Counted from the stretch's first letter, positions 53,101-61,051 are shown. The stretch is DNA of 64,000 nucleotides from Candidatus Eiseniibacteriota bacterium (GCA_029262235.1 JAJCZU010000006.1:1-64000); one strand, 5' to 3'. Notes: generated from the sequence alone by a model not told the origin. Program-made: numbers and translations.

Positions 53101-53627
53101 CCGACTCTGCGTTCCGCGAGAGCGGTCTTTACTTCGTTCCCGTATCGCACGAAGGGAACCAGAGCAGCGCGCCGGAGGAGGCCGAAGCGATCGCGGCTCT
53201 CGTGAAGAACCTGCTTGCCACAACGCGCGCGTGGATCAACGCGGACGGCGTCACGCAAAAGTTCACACCGAAAGAGATTCTGATCGTGGCCCCGTACAAC
53301 GCGCAGGTCGGGCGTTTGCGCCGGCTCATCCCTGACGTGCGCATCGGCACCGTCGACAAGTTCCAGGGGCAGGAGGCGCCCGTCGTGATCTATTCGATGA
53401 CGAGTTCTTCCGCAGAGGACGCGCCCCGCGGCATGTCGTTTCTGTACGACCCGCATCGCTTCAACGTGGCCGTGAGCCGCGCCCGCTGCATTTCGATCGT
53501 GGTCGCGACGCCCGCGCTCCTGCGCCCCGAATGCCGCACGCCCCACCAGATGCGAATGGCAAACGTGCTCTGCCGCTATCACGAAATGGCACACGAGGTG
53601 CGGCTTCCGGGGACGAGCGCGTCGTGA
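50109..53627 (+). CDS. TM0106-family RecB-like nuclease fused to SF1 helicase
   Basis: 1172 residues. N-terminus (1-240): RecB/Cas4-type nuclease with GRADFL, YEVVDTKLA and QLCLYTE. Four cysteines, Cys21 and Cys217/220/226 (CDICKWWSRC), are placed as in Fe-S Cas4/AddB nucleases. Middle (about 330-540): an RNase H-like exonuclease fold with DVFLDFEGD and YNRDDCFATAGLRDWL. C-terminus (about 760-1160): SF1 Upf1/Dna2-like helicase with QGPPGTGKT, LFIDEAGQLS, LLGDPQQLQQP and VDKFQGQEAPVVIYSM, ending in RFNVAVSRAR. Likely acts in DNA repair or end processing. GTG 50109 has GAAGGGG upstream. Overlaps the alkyltransferase-like gene by GTGA. Confidence 0.87.
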   Translation: MQILDEKLVLSATDLANHLGCSHLTQLARMAAEREIEMPRYKDDQLAVLEKRGLEHEAAYVDHLRSKGRTVVSLRDFEGDAGKRTVAAMREGSDVIVQAELADEGWRGRADFLMRVETASALGDWSYEVVDTKLAQETRGGTILQLCLYTELVGKLQGLVPENMYVVRPGKDFEPDAYRFAEYRAYYALVQGDMRRDLPDDPTVPRPETYPDPVPHCDICKWWSRCEKRRRGDDHLSYVAGIHRSHVDELREQGTSTLAGWAASEKPLWRAPRRGLTRTFERLHRQAQLQFEGRRTQKPVHELLALEEGRGLRRLPEPSRSDVFLDFEGDVFVEGGGLEYLFGYAYRDEDNELEYEYVWATDFETERAAFERFLTFALNRWKGDLGSGTGGDYGFHIYHFAPYEPVALKRMAGKYGVGGDALDRLLRGERLIDLHRVVREGVQASVERYSLKDLEPFFGYSRDLALRDASLAKHRLEHELEMGTPEAILEEDRDLVIRYNRDDCFATAGLRDWLEDRRAEWIARGEELPRPELKSGDPGDQVEEAEDEAGRVAAGLLAALPEERDEWNETERRMHLLAHLVPYFQRELKCAWWDFFRLHELTEEEALGERKAIAGLMFEKEVGRTKGGIPIQRYSFPDQELALDSGDKLEEVLGEKVGVVEHFDPRESTIDIRKMRASAERHPKMVHEGGVITPGDLHRSLLAFAQSLLPAGDGAPDEVARELLTVMAGSKPLAPGDRDARLDLLFRRPPQAAEATPTLFPTLRQQDEPVAEAALRITRGLDRSILPVQGPPGTGKTYVGGEMIARLAASGARVGVTAVSHKVIVHLLRSALERADALEIALQASHKWGDPPGENERIGSVDNKTFLAALGEGRIVGGTAWMWSREDARECLDVLFIDEAGQLSLAMALAASRAAKNVVLLGDPQQLQQPQRGAHPEGADVSALEHLLDGAKVIDGDRGLLLDRTWRLHPAICRFTSELFYENRLEPIDTMKNQRLVTDSAFRESGLYFVPVSHEGNQSSAPEEAEAIAALVKNLLATTRAWINADGVTQKFTPKEILIVAPYNAQVGRLRRLIPDVRIGTVDKFQGQEAPVVIYSMTSSSAEDAPRGMSFLYDPHRFNVAVSRARCISIVVATPALLRPECRTPHQMRMANVLCRYHEMAHEVRLPGTSAS

Positions 53628-53698
53628 AGAAGCGCATCCAGGATGCGAAGAAGCGCATCCAGGATGTGAAGAAGCGCATCCAGGATGCGAAGAAGCGC
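53624..53698 (+). repeat. 21-base tandem repeat in the ATL gene
   Basis: Units at 53624-53644, 53645-53665, 53666-53686 and a part at 53687-53698, differing only in the first codon (GTG/GCG/GTG/GCG). Each encodes (V/A)KKRIQD. Confidence 0.9.
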
Positions 53699-54025
53699 GA
53701 TCTGAACCTGTCGAACTACGACCGGATCTATGCCGTCGTGAAACGCATCCCGAAGGGACGCGTGGCGACGTATGGACAGGTCGCGTCGCTTGCCGGGCTG
53801 CCAGGGCACGCGCGCCAGGTGGGCTACGCCCTGCACGCGCTTCCCGAGAACCATCGCCTCCCGTGGCACCGCGTCGTGAATGCGAAGGGCGAAGTGTCCC
53901 CCCGCGCCTATCCGTTCGCCGAGGACATGCAGCGGGCGTTTCTCGAAGCCGAAGGGATCCCGTTCGACGAGCGCAACCGGTTCCCGCTCGAAGAGTATCG
54001 CTGGCGCCCCCGTAAGGCGCTCTGA
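53624..54025 (+). CDS. Alkyltransferase-like protein (ATL), PWHR type
   Basis: 133 residues. Residues 35-130 match the O6-alkylguanine-DNA alkyltransferase C-terminal domain: YDRIYAVVKRIPKGRVATYGQVASLAG, RQVGYALHAL, and LPWHRVVNAKGEVS. The catalytic Cys of PCHR is Trp, the hallmark of ATL proteins that bind O6-alkylguanine and hand it to nucleotide excision repair. The first 24 residues are basic heptads (KKRIQDA/V) encoded by a 21-base tandem repeat. GTG 53624 overlaps the helicase stop; the repeat puts another GTG at 53666, so the true start may vary. Confidence 0.87.
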   Translation: MKKRIQDAKKRIQDVKKRIQDAKKRDLNLSNYDRIYAVVKRIPKGRVATYGQVASLAGLPGHARQVGYALHALPENHRLPWHRVVNAKGEVSPRAYPFAEDMQRAFLEAEGIPFDERNRFPLEEYRWRPRKAL

Positions 54026-54076
54026 CCGAATTCCCGTATCGCGCTATACTGAAAACGGCACACTCGTCCGCCCCTG

Positions 54077-54547
54077 ATGGAGATCCGGTCCATGCGCGCC
54101 CTCTCGTTCGACGCCATCGATACGGTCATCGCCCGCTGGATGTTCCGGTACGGCGGGTTTCTGCTGCGTATTTCCCTCGCCGTGATCTTCATATGGTTCG
54201 GCCTTCTGAAGCCGCTCGGCATGAGTCCCGCGGCGGATCTCGTGCGCCGTACGGTCTACTGGATGCCCCCGGAGGTCTTTCTGCCCATTCTCGGCTGGTG
54301 GGAAGTCGCGATCGGCGTGTGCCTGCTTTTCCGGCCCCTCATTCGCGCCGCGCTGCTCCTTCTCTTCCTGCAGATGCCCGGCACCGTACTGCCGCTCTTT
54401 CTACTGCCCGCGGTCTGCTTCACCCATCCGCCGTTCGGGCTGACCCTCGAGGGGCAGTACATTATCAAGAATCTCGTTCTGATCAGCGCGGCACTCGTCA
54501 TCGGCGGCACTGTCCGGCGCGAGTCGACGCGCGACAAAGTTCTGTAA
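54077..54547 (+). CDS. DoxX-like small membrane protein
   Basis: 156 residues with four membrane helices (about 23-45, 65-88, 92-115 and 125-145). The segments LRISLAVIFIWFGLLKPLG, FLPILGWWEVAIGVCLLF and the closing QYIIKNLVLISAALVIGG fit the DoxX/DUF417 group. No catalytic residues; function unknown. Start at 54077 or 54092 (ATGCGC). First of a run of small, loosely spaced genes. Confidence 0.75.
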   Translation: MEIRSMRALSFDAIDTVIARWMFRYGGFLLRISLAVIFIWFGLLKPLGMSPAADLVRRTVYWMPPEVFLPILGWWEVAIGVCLLFRPLIRAALLLLFLQMPGTVLPLFLLPAVCFTHPPFGLTLEGQYIIKNLVLISAALVIGGTVRRESTRDKVL

Positions 54548-54565
54548 CCACCCCCGGAGAATCGT

Positions 54566-55072
54566 ATGTCGAACTTTTATCCGTCAATTACAGAAGAACA
54601 GGAGACGCTGATCAGGAATGCGCCGCTGTTTTTCGTCGCGAGCGTCGACCCCGGGGCCATGCCCGGTCCTTCGCCCGCGGAGACGGGACCGCTCAACGTG
54701 TCCCCGAAAGGCGGTTCCCCGCTTCACGTACTCGGTCCGAATCGTGTGGCGTACGTCGACTTTCTCGGCAGCGGCAACGAAACCGCCCGGCATGTGCAGG
54801 CGGGGAGCCCGATCACGCTGATGGTATGTTCGTTCGAAGAGGAAGACGCGGCCATCGTGCGCCTGTACGGAAAGGCGGTCGTGCGCCCGGTTGACGACGA
54901 AGATCTTCCCGAAGGAATCTTCGAAACGAAAGCCGCGCAGTTCAAGTTCAAGGCCCGGCAGGTGATCGACGTGGAAGTGGAAAAGACGATGACGAGTTGC
55001 GGGTACGGTGTTCCGATTCTCGAGCCCGTACGACAGAGAAGCAAGGCCGAGTGGGGAAGGAAGTACAAATGA
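54566..55072 (+). CDS. Pyridoxamine 5'-phosphate oxidase-family protein
   Basis: 168 residues. Split-barrel flavin-binding fold: ITEEQETLIRNAPLFFVASVDP, LNVSPKGGSPLHVLGPNRVAYVDFLGSGNETARHVQ, ITLMVCSFE and RLYGKAVV. The family binds FMN or F420; this subgroup has no assigned reaction. Overlaps the following DinB gene by four bases. Confidence 0.87.
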   Translation: MSNFYPSITEEQETLIRNAPLFFVASVDPGAMPGPSPAETGPLNVSPKGGSPLHVLGPNRVAYVDFLGSGNETARHVQAGSPITLMVCSFEEEDAAIVRLYGKAVVRPVDDEDLPEGIFETKAAQFKFKARQVIDVEVEKTMTSCGYGVPILEPVRQRSKAEWGRKYK

Positions 55073-55569
55073 CGAACCAGCTGGCCGCGATAGTACGCAG
55101 GGAGCTGGGCGCCCTGTCGCGCGAGCTCAATCTCTACCCGGACGAAACGTACCTGTGGGCGCGACCGCCGGGAACGCCGAACACAGCGGGGAATCTCGCG
55201 CTTCATATCGTCGGCAACCTGCGCGCCCTGATCGGAGCACAGCTCGGCGGCACAGGGTATGAGCGGGACCGCGACGCGGAGTTTGCGAAGCGCGGTGTCG
55301 CGCGCAGCGAGATTCTGGCCGAAATCGAAGTAGCCGCGCGCGAAGTGGAGGAGACGCTGGCCGGCCTGACCGCCGCTGACCTGGCGGCCCCGTACCCCGT
55401 CGCGATTGCGGGAGTCCGGTTTCGCGTCGACGACTTCCTGCTCCATCTTGTAAGCCACCTCTCGTTTCATCTGGGGCAGATCGATTATCACAGGCGGATC
55501 GTAACCGGCGTGAAGACGGGCGCGGACACGCTCGCGATCCCGGCGCTCGCGTCGGCCGAACCGCAGTAA
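55069..55569 (+). CDS. DinB/DUF1572-family protein
   Basis: 166 residues, four-helix DinB fold. Metal-binding histidines are seen in NLALHIVGNL and HLVSHLSFHLGQIDYHR. Members include bacillithiol/mycothiol-dependent transferases and stress proteins; the substrate here is unknown. ATG overlaps the preceding stop. Confidence 0.83.
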   Translation: MTNQLAAIVRRELGALSRELNLYPDETYLWARPPGTPNTAGNLALHIVGNLRALIGAQLGGTGYERDRDAEFAKRGVARSEILAEIEVAAREVEETLAGLTAADLAAPYPVAIAGVRFRVDDFLLHLVSHLSFHLGQIDYHRRIVTGVKTGADTLAIPALASAEPQ

Positions 55570-55580
55570 GGAGACTCATC

Positions 55581-55856
55581 ATGTGCAGAAACATTCGTAC
55601 GCTTTTCAACTTCGAACCGCCCGCGACGCGCGCTGAAATCGAAGCGGCGTCCCTGCAGTTCGTGCGCAAGGTGAGCGGCTTCACGAAACCGTCGCAGGTG
55701 AATGAACCATCATTCACACGCGCGGTCGAAGACGTGGCGAAGATCGTCGAAGGTCTTCTGGAGTCGCTCGAAACGAATGCAGAACCGAAGGATCGTGAGG
55801 AAGAAGCGGCCAAGGCGCGTGAACGGGCGAAGAAACGGTTCGGCGTGCGCGCCTGA
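55581..55856 (+). CDS. DUF2277-family small protein
   Basis: 91 residues: MCRNIRTLFNFEPPAT, ASLQFVRKVSGFTKPSQVNE, FTRAVEDVAKI are the conserved DUF2277 blocks. A charged tail follows (EEEAAKARERAKKRFG). No known function. AGGAGA lies before the ATG. Confidence 0.9.
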   Translation: MCRNIRTLFNFEPPATRAEIEAASLQFVRKVSGFTKPSQVNEPSFTRAVEDVAKIVEGLLESLETNAEPKDREEEAAKARERAKKRFGVRA

Positions 55857-55923
55857 TTGTGCTCGTCTCTGCGTGCCCGCGCGCGTGATTACGCGCTCGC
55901 GCGTTCCGTGGTAGAATGCGCGC

Positions 55924-57702
55924 ATGCTGACTCGCTGGATCGCCCATACCGCCGTGCGCGCACTTCCGTTCACGCTTTTCCTGGGTGTATTGCTCGGGTC
56001 TGTTCGGGCATGGGATGAAGTACGCGCGGGGCTCTGGCTCCTCGTTTTCGACGAGCTCCAGCGCGGGCTCGTTCTCGCCGCCGGGCTCACGCTTCTCTTC
56101 TTTCTCGCGAGCCTGCTGTTCCGGGGAATGGCGCGCTCGCTCGGCCTGGATGACGTGCCTGCCACCGCGCTCGGCACGGCTGCCGCTCTCGCCCCGATCT
56201 TTTCCGTGGCGGGGTATGAAATCAACCGCCGCCTCCTGCCCGGAATCACGGAACCCCTCAGTATCGTCGGCAATCTCGTCATGCTCGTCGCGATGGTCTA
56301 TTTCTGGTCCTTCCTCGGCAGGTGGTTCGCCGCTTTCCGCGCAAACCCGCCCGGCGCGATGCCTTCGCCGCTTCGCTACTGGCCGCTCGTCGCGATCGCG
56401 GCGGTGCCCGTGTTTCTGGGCGTTCTGCGAGCCGGCGCCCCGACTGTTCCCGTCCTGTTCGTTCTGATCGACACGCTGCGCGCCGATCGCCTCGGCTGCT
56501 ACGGCAACCCGCTTTCCCCCTCGCCCTCACTCGACCGTCTCGCCCGCGAAGGCATCCTCTACCAGGATGTCGTGACGCCGGCTACCTCGACCAAGTCGAG
56601 CATTGCCTCTCTCTTTACGGGGAAGGACGTCCATGCGCACGGCGTGTACGTTGGCAACCGCGAAGATCGGGAAGGGTATGTGACGCAGCGTATCCGGGAA
56701 GAGGAAGAAACGATGGCCGAAGCGTTTCGTGACGCCGGTTACGTGACCGTGGCATGGGTGCAGAACGGCCATGTTTCAAAGCTCTCCCGATACGATCAGG
56801 GCTTTACGTCGTTTACCGAGAACGCAGGGTCCGTGAACACGATTCACGATCGCTTCAGGCGCTGGTTCCCCCGGGGACATCGCTATCCGTTCTTCGCATA
56901 TCTTCATATCATCGACGTTCATGGACCGTACAAGCCGCCAGCACCATGGAACAAACTGTACGGCGCCGATGCGTTCTCTCTTTACGACAAGGTGCCCATC
57001 GACGACTGGAGGGACTACGTTCGCGGGACGAGGCTGGGGGAATACGAATTCGGCCCGGAGGAAATGCGGAAGATCCGCAGCCTCTACGACGGTCAGATCA
57101 AGCTCGTCGACTCGGTGCTCGGTACGCTTTTCGAGGAACTGCGCGCGGCCGACCTGTACGATTCGATGTGCATCGTTGTGACGTCTGATCATGGCGACGG
57201 GTTTCAGGAGCATGGCTTCATGGGGCACTCGCATCACCCGTACACGGAACTTACGCATGTGCCTCTGATCGTAAAGCTGCCTGGCGGCGCGCGCGCGGGT
57301 ACGATCGAAACCGGGCAGTTCCGGCTGCGCGATCTCGGATCGCAGGTTGCTGTGTGGGCCGGAATCCCGCCGCCATCGACCGCGGCCCCGGCCGCCGAGA
57401 GCGACCTGATCGTGAGTGAGAATCACATCAGTACCGACGCCGGCGAGTTCCCTGTAGCCGTTTCGGTTCGTAACGATTCGCTCAAAATGATCCGGCTTCC
57501 GGACGGTCGTCAGACTCTCTATCATATCGGGAACGATCCTGCGGAAACGATCGACCGCACCGCCGGGTTTCCCGAAGCGGTCGCGCGCTTCTCCGCCGTG
57601 GTCGACCGCATCGGCAATGAACGCGCCCGGAACATCGACCAGGCGGTGTTGCCGAAATCCACCGTGGACGAGCTGAAGGCGCTCGGCTATGTCGGCGATT
57701 AA
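55924..57702 (+). CDS. Membrane-anchored sulfatase/phosphotransferase
   Basis: 592 residues. Four or five membrane helices (1-170) precede a sulfatase domain: VLIDTLRADRLGCYGN, TSTKSSIASLFTG, YLHIIDVHGPYKPP, VVTSDHGDGFQEHGFMGHSHHPY. As in the sulfatase at 15680-18052, no C/S-x-P-x-R formylglycine motif is seen; Thr in TSTKSS is the likely nucleophile, which resembles LtaS/EptA-type envelope phosphotransferases. Both proteins end their catalytic domain in the block LKALGY or LEALGY. The domain probably faces the periplasm. Confidence 0.82.
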   Translation: MLTRWIAHTAVRALPFTLFLGVLLGSVRAWDEVRAGLWLLVFDELQRGLVLAAGLTLLFFLASLLFRGMARSLGLDDVPATALGTAAALAPIFSVAGYEINRRLLPGITEPLSIVGNLVMLVAMVYFWSFLGRWFAAFRANPPGAMPSPLRYWPLVAIAAVPVFLGVLRAGAPTVPVLFVLIDTLRADRLGCYGNPLSPSPSLDRLAREGILYQDVVTPATSTKSSIASLFTGKDVHAHGVYVGNREDREGYVTQRIREEEETMAEAFRDAGYVTVAWVQNGHVSKLSRYDQGFTSFTENAGSVNTIHDRFRRWFPRGHRYPFFAYLHIIDVHGPYKPPAPWNKLYGADAFSLYDKVPIDDWRDYVRGTRLGEYEFGPEEMRKIRSLYDGQIKLVDSVLGTLFEELRAADLYDSMCIVVTSDHGDGFQEHGFMGHSHHPYTELTHVPLIVKLPGGARAGTIETGQFRLRDLGSQVAVWAGIPPPSTAAPAAESDLIVSENHISTDAGEFPVAVSVRNDSLKMIRLPDGRQTLYHIGNDPAETIDRTAGFPEAVARFSAVVDRIGNERARNIDQAVLPKSTVDELKALGYVGD

Positions 57703-57943
57703 AGGGCGCTTACGCCGCCCCTGCCCACAACCGGTCGGATTTGTTGTATAATTTCCCGACGTTGCCCGCCCGTTTTCGTCTGCGTTCGGGATCTCCTGCC
57801 CCTCGAGCCTTTCCGGACACGGTGGCGACGGCCATCGGGAAGCCCCTTGATACCCTTCCCTCCGCGCGTTGGATCTCAGTTCGGGCGCCGTTGATTGAGG
57901 TCCGGCGGACCTCTGCTCCGAACGGCACGAAGGAGATCTGCTC
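57703..57943 (+). promoter_or_regulatory. Promoter and long leader of the RRM gene
   Basis: A perfect TATAAT (57747-57752) lies about 190 bases before the start; no good -35 box is seen at 17 bases. The leader is GC-rich, with AAGGAGA just before the ATG. Long leaders on RNA-binding or cold-shock genes often fold as thermosensors. No gene is seen in it. Confidence 0.45.
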
Positions 57944-58219
57944 ATGAAAAATATCTACGTCGGTAATCTTCCGTATCAAATATCGGAAGAGGAACTGCGC
58001 GCCACGTTTGCCGGGTATGGCGACGTTGCGTCCGCGAAGATCATCATGGATCGCGTGAGCGGTCAGTCCAAAGGCTTCGGTTTCGTCGAGATGGCCGATG
58101 ACGGTCACGCCGCGGAGGCGATCAAGAACCTCGACGGTTCCGAAGTGGGGGGACGCAACCTGCGCGTGTCCGAAGCGCGTCCGCGTGAAGCGCAGGCGCC
58201 GCGCGAAAACAGCTGGTAG
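57944..58219 (+). CDS. RRM-type RNA-binding protein
   Basis: 91 residues, a single RNA recognition motif: RNP2 is IYVGNL and RNP1 is KGFGFVEM, in the order seen in cyanobacterial and other bacterial glycine-rich/Rbp proteins. The tail is short. Likely binds single-stranded RNA, often in cold or stress response. Followed by a terminator. Confidence 0.93.
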   Translation: MKNIYVGNLPYQISEEELRATFAGYGDVASAKIIMDRVSGQSKGFGFVEMADDGHAAEAIKNLDGSEVGGRNLRVSEARPREAQAPRENSW

Positions 58220-58244
58220 CATTCCTGCGATGATTTCGAACGGG

Positions 58245-58273
58245 AGGGGAGCCTTTTCGGGGGCTCCCCTTTT
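58245..58273 (+). terminator. Intrinsic terminator after the RRM gene
   Basis: AGGGGAGCC pairs with GGCTCCCCT around TTTTCGGG, followed by TTT. Confidence 0.85.
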
Positions 58274-58289
58274 GATTGAAAGGTAAAGC

Positions 58290-58994
58290 ATGAGCGAAGC
58301 CCGCGACCGCATTCGAAAAATCGCAGCCGAGCATCGTGCGCGCGGCGACGAGACCGCGTGGTTCGAAGCGGTGTACTCCGAGGCGGGCGGGGATCGCGCG
58401 CGCATTGCGTGGGCCGACGGCGAACCGAATCCGCATGTGCTCGCGCTGCTGGACGAGATGAAACCGGGAGCCGACGGGGAACGCGACGTTCTCGAAGTGC
58501 TCGAAGTGCTCGAAGTCGGGTGCGGTCTCGGCGACACGTCGGAGGCGCTGGCGGCGCGCGGACTGCAAGTGACAGCTTTCGATCTTTCGCCAACGGCGAT
58601 TCGCTGGTGCCGCCGGCGCTTTCCCGCAAGCTCTGTCAACTTCGTCGCTGCCGATCTGTTCGCGCTGCCTTCGACATGGGAGAATCGCTTTCCGTTCATC
58701 GTCGAGTGCTACACGCTGCAGGTACTTCCGTCGGCGCTCCGCGCCAGAGCCATGCGCGCTCTGACGCGGACGCTTGCTCCCGGCGGCCACCTGCTCCTGG
58801 TGTGCCGCGCCCGTGACGAGGCGGAGCCCGAAGGCGAGATCCCGTGGCCGCTCACCGAAACGGAACTCCGCTCGTTCGCCGGCGGGGATCTCGAACTGAC
58901 AAAGATGGAGCGCTTTCTCGATGACGAAGGGCCGCCTGCTTCCCGGTTCCGCGCGGTGTACCGCAGATCACCGGGGGAGGGGGGCGCGTCGTGA
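58290..58994 (+). CDS. Class I SAM-dependent methyltransferase
   Basis: 234 residues. Motif I is EVGCGLGDTSEALAARG, motif II VTAFDLSPTAIRWC, then VNFVAADLFALP and LAPGGHLLLVCR. Just before motif I, the codons for LEVLEVLEV come from a 9-base repeat. The substrate is unknown. Stop overlaps the next methyltransferase start (GTGA). Confidence 0.87.
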   Translation: MSEARDRIRKIAAEHRARGDETAWFEAVYSEAGGDRARIAWADGEPNPHVLALLDEMKPGADGERDVLEVLEVLEVGCGLGDTSEALAARGLQVTAFDLSPTAIRWCRRRFPASSVNFVAADLFALPSTWENRFPFIVECYTLQVLPSALRARAMRALTRTLAPGGHLLLVCRARDEAEPEGEIPWPLTETELRSFAGGDLELTKMERFLDDEGPPASRFRAVYRRSPGEGGAS

Positions 58995-59764
58995 GACTCG
59001 CGTACGGGGAAGATCTCGCGTGGGTGCACCATGACGGCTTCGGGGCCTTTGCGCGACAATCGGCGCCGGGCCTGCTCGCCCATCTGCGCGACGCGGGGAT
59101 CGACGGGGGGCGTGTGATCGATCTCGGGTGCGGCAGCGGGATCTGGGCGGCTGCTCTCGGCCGCGCCGGTTACGATGCCTGCGGAATCGATTCTTCGCGG
59201 CACATGATCGCGCTCGCAGGGAAAGTCGCCCCCGCCGCGACGTTCGTGAACGAGTCGCTCTGGAGCGCGGAGCTTCCCCGATGCCGTGCGGTGACTTCGC
59301 TCGGCGAATGCGTCAACTTCCTGTTCGACGGCAGAAAGGACGCGCGGGCGATGCGCGCATTCTTCCGGCGCGTGTATGCCGCGCTCGACCCGGGCGGTCT
59401 CTTCGCGTTCGACTTCGCGGAACCCGGCCGGAGCCGGGGCGGATACCGCGGGTTTACCGAGGGCGCGGACTGGAGCATTCAGTACGACGTGAGCGAGAAC
59501 GCGCGGCGCACGGAGCTCACACGCCGGATCGTCGTTTTTCGAAAAGCGGGCGATTCCTGGCGACGGAGCGAGGAGACGCACAAGCTCCGCCTGTTCCGTG
59601 CCCCCGACCTCGCGGATCGATTGCGCGAGGCCGGGTTTCGGGTTCGGATCGTGCGCGGCTACGGCGAGTTCCGCTTTCCGCCGGCCTACGCCGCGATCCT
59701 TGCACGAAAGCCGTCGAAAGGGGGCGGTCCCGCGCGCCCCGATGCTGTAGGATGCGAAGTATGA
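58991..59764 (+). CDS. Class I SAM-dependent methyltransferase
   Basis: 257 residues. Motif I is VIDLGCGSGIWAAALGRAGY, followed by GIDSSRHMIALA and LDPGGLFAFDFAEPG. The N-terminus LAYGEDLAWVHHDGFG resembles the small-molecule methyltransferase group with a DLAYIHDEGFG-type start. GTG 58991 overlaps the preceding gene, and its own stop overlaps the next start, so three genes form one unit. Confidence 0.87.
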   Translation: MRLAYGEDLAWVHHDGFGAFARQSAPGLLAHLRDAGIDGGRVIDLGCGSGIWAAALGRAGYDACGIDSSRHMIALAGKVAPAATFVNESLWSAELPRCRAVTSLGECVNFLFDGRKDARAMRAFFRRVYAALDPGGLFAFDFAEPGRSRGGYRGFTEGADWSIQYDVSENARRTELTRRIVVFRKAGDSWRRSEETHKLRLFRAPDLADRLREAGFRVRIVRGYGEFRFPPAYAAILARKPSKGGGPARPDAVGCEV

Positions 59765-60255
59765 AACTACGCACAATCATGGTGTCCGGCCGGGAGCGAG
59801 ACCTCGCGTTCGCATGGAACGAACAGTTCGCGCCCCACGTCGGCGCACTGACACGTTCCGCATTCGAAGAGCTTCTCGATCGAGCAGGGGGCGCGCTGTT
59901 CATCGAACACGATGGCGTCGTCGCCGGCTTTCTCGTTACGTTTCGTGAAGGGGCCGAGTACGAGAGCGAGAACTACCGCTACTTCGACGCGAAGTACGAT
60001 TCGTTTCTCTACATCGACAGAATCGTCATCGCCGCGTCGTTTCAGCGACAGGGGATCGGACGCGCCGTGTACGAAGAGCTGGCACGCATGGCACGGGAAG
60101 AGGGCATCGCGATGATCGCGTGCGAAGTGAACGTAAACCCGCCGAATCCGGATTCGTCCGCATTTCACGAAAGTCTCGGTTTTCGTGAAGTCGGAAAACA
60201 GGATACGTGCGGCGGGGAGAAGACGGTTGCTCTGCTCGTGAAAGACTGCAGGTGA
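59761..60255 (+). CDS. GNAT-family N-acetyltransferase
   Basis: 164 residues. Acetyl-CoA motif A: YIDRIVIAASFQRQGIGRAVYEELARMA; motif B: ACEVNVNPPNPDSSAFHESLGFREVGKQ. Acts on an unknown amine. Overlaps the preceding methyltransferase by four bases. Confidence 0.9.
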   Translation: MKLRTIMVSGRERDLAFAWNEQFAPHVGALTRSAFEELLDRAGGALFIEHDGVVAGFLVTFREGAEYESENYRYFDAKYDSFLYIDRIVIAASFQRQGIGRAVYEELARMAREEGIAMIACEVNVNPPNPDSSAFHESLGFREVGKQDTCGGEKTVALLVKDCR

Positions 60256-60271
60256 CGAGAGAGACACGCGC

Positions 60272-61051
60272 ATGATTACGCTGACGGAGAAACCCGGTTT
60301 CACGCTCGTTCGCATGGACGACGGAAAAGCCAACGCGATGAGCCTCGCGTTCTGCGAGCAGCTCACGGAAACGATGCGCGCCGCCGAAGCCGCGAAACAG
60401 CCGGTCGTTCTGACGGGCGCGGGGCGCATCTTCTCGGCCGGCGTCGACCTGCCGCTTCTCGTGCGCGAAGGCGAAGAGTACGTGCGCGCGTTTCTTCCGG
60501 CGCTCGACCTCTCGTTCAGCGCGGTGGCATTCGCGTCCGTGCCCGTGATCGCCGCCGTAAACGGACACGCGATCGCCGGCGGATGCGTGCTCACGTGCGC
60601 GTGTGACTATCGCATTCTGATCGATCGGGGCGCGAGCATCGGCGTTCCCGAACTGCGCGTCGGCGTCCCGTTTCCGCATCTCCCGTTCGAGATCATGCGC
60701 GCGCGCGTTGCGCCGGAACACTTCCGCGAAGTCATGCTGCTCGGAAAGAACTACGAGCCATCCGCTGCACTTGGGCTTGGACTTGTCGACGCCCTGGCGC
60801 CCGGTTCGACCCTTCTGGAAACGGCAGAAGGTGTAGCGCGCCAGCTCGGTTCGGTGCCGGCTGCCACGTTTCGTTTTACGAAGGAGCAGCTCCTGGCGCC
60901 GCTCCGCGCCAGGCTTCAGGAGGCTGCGCAGGGAGATGACGAACCGCTGACGCTCTGGACGAGCCCGGCGGTCACGGCCGCGATCACGGCTTTCATCGAA
61001 ACCACGATTCGGGGGAACGCCCGCCCCCGGAGCACCGAAGAGACTGTTTGA
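60272..61051 (+). CDS. Enoyl-CoA hydratase/isomerase-family protein
   Basis: 259 residues, crotonase fold: VVLTGAGRIFSAGVDL (oxyanion hole), PVIAAVNGHAIAGGCVLTCACDYRI, and GVPELRVGVPFP. The first hydratase Glu is missing (GGCVL where hydratases have GGCEL); the second, in VPELRVG, is present. This fits an isomerase or another crotonase reaction better than a hydratase. Confidence 0.87.
   Translation: MITLTEKPGFTLVRMDDGKANAMSLAFCEQLTETMRAAEAAKQPVVLTGAGRIFSAGVDLPLLVREGEEYVRAFLPALDLSFSAVAFASVPVIAAVNGHAIAGGCVLTCACDYRILIDRGASIGVPELRVGVPFPHLPFEIMRARVAPEHFREVMLLGKNYEPSAALGLGLVDALAPGSTLLETAEGVARQLGSVPAATFRFTKEQLLAPLRARLQEAAQGDDEPLTLWTSPAVTAAITAFIETTIRGNARPRSTEETV

Noticed and set aside
50109-53627. 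Phage-defence system based on the nuclease-helicase
   Set aside because: TM0106-type proteins are widespread, no other defence gene is nearby, and the coupled gene is a DNA-repair protein.
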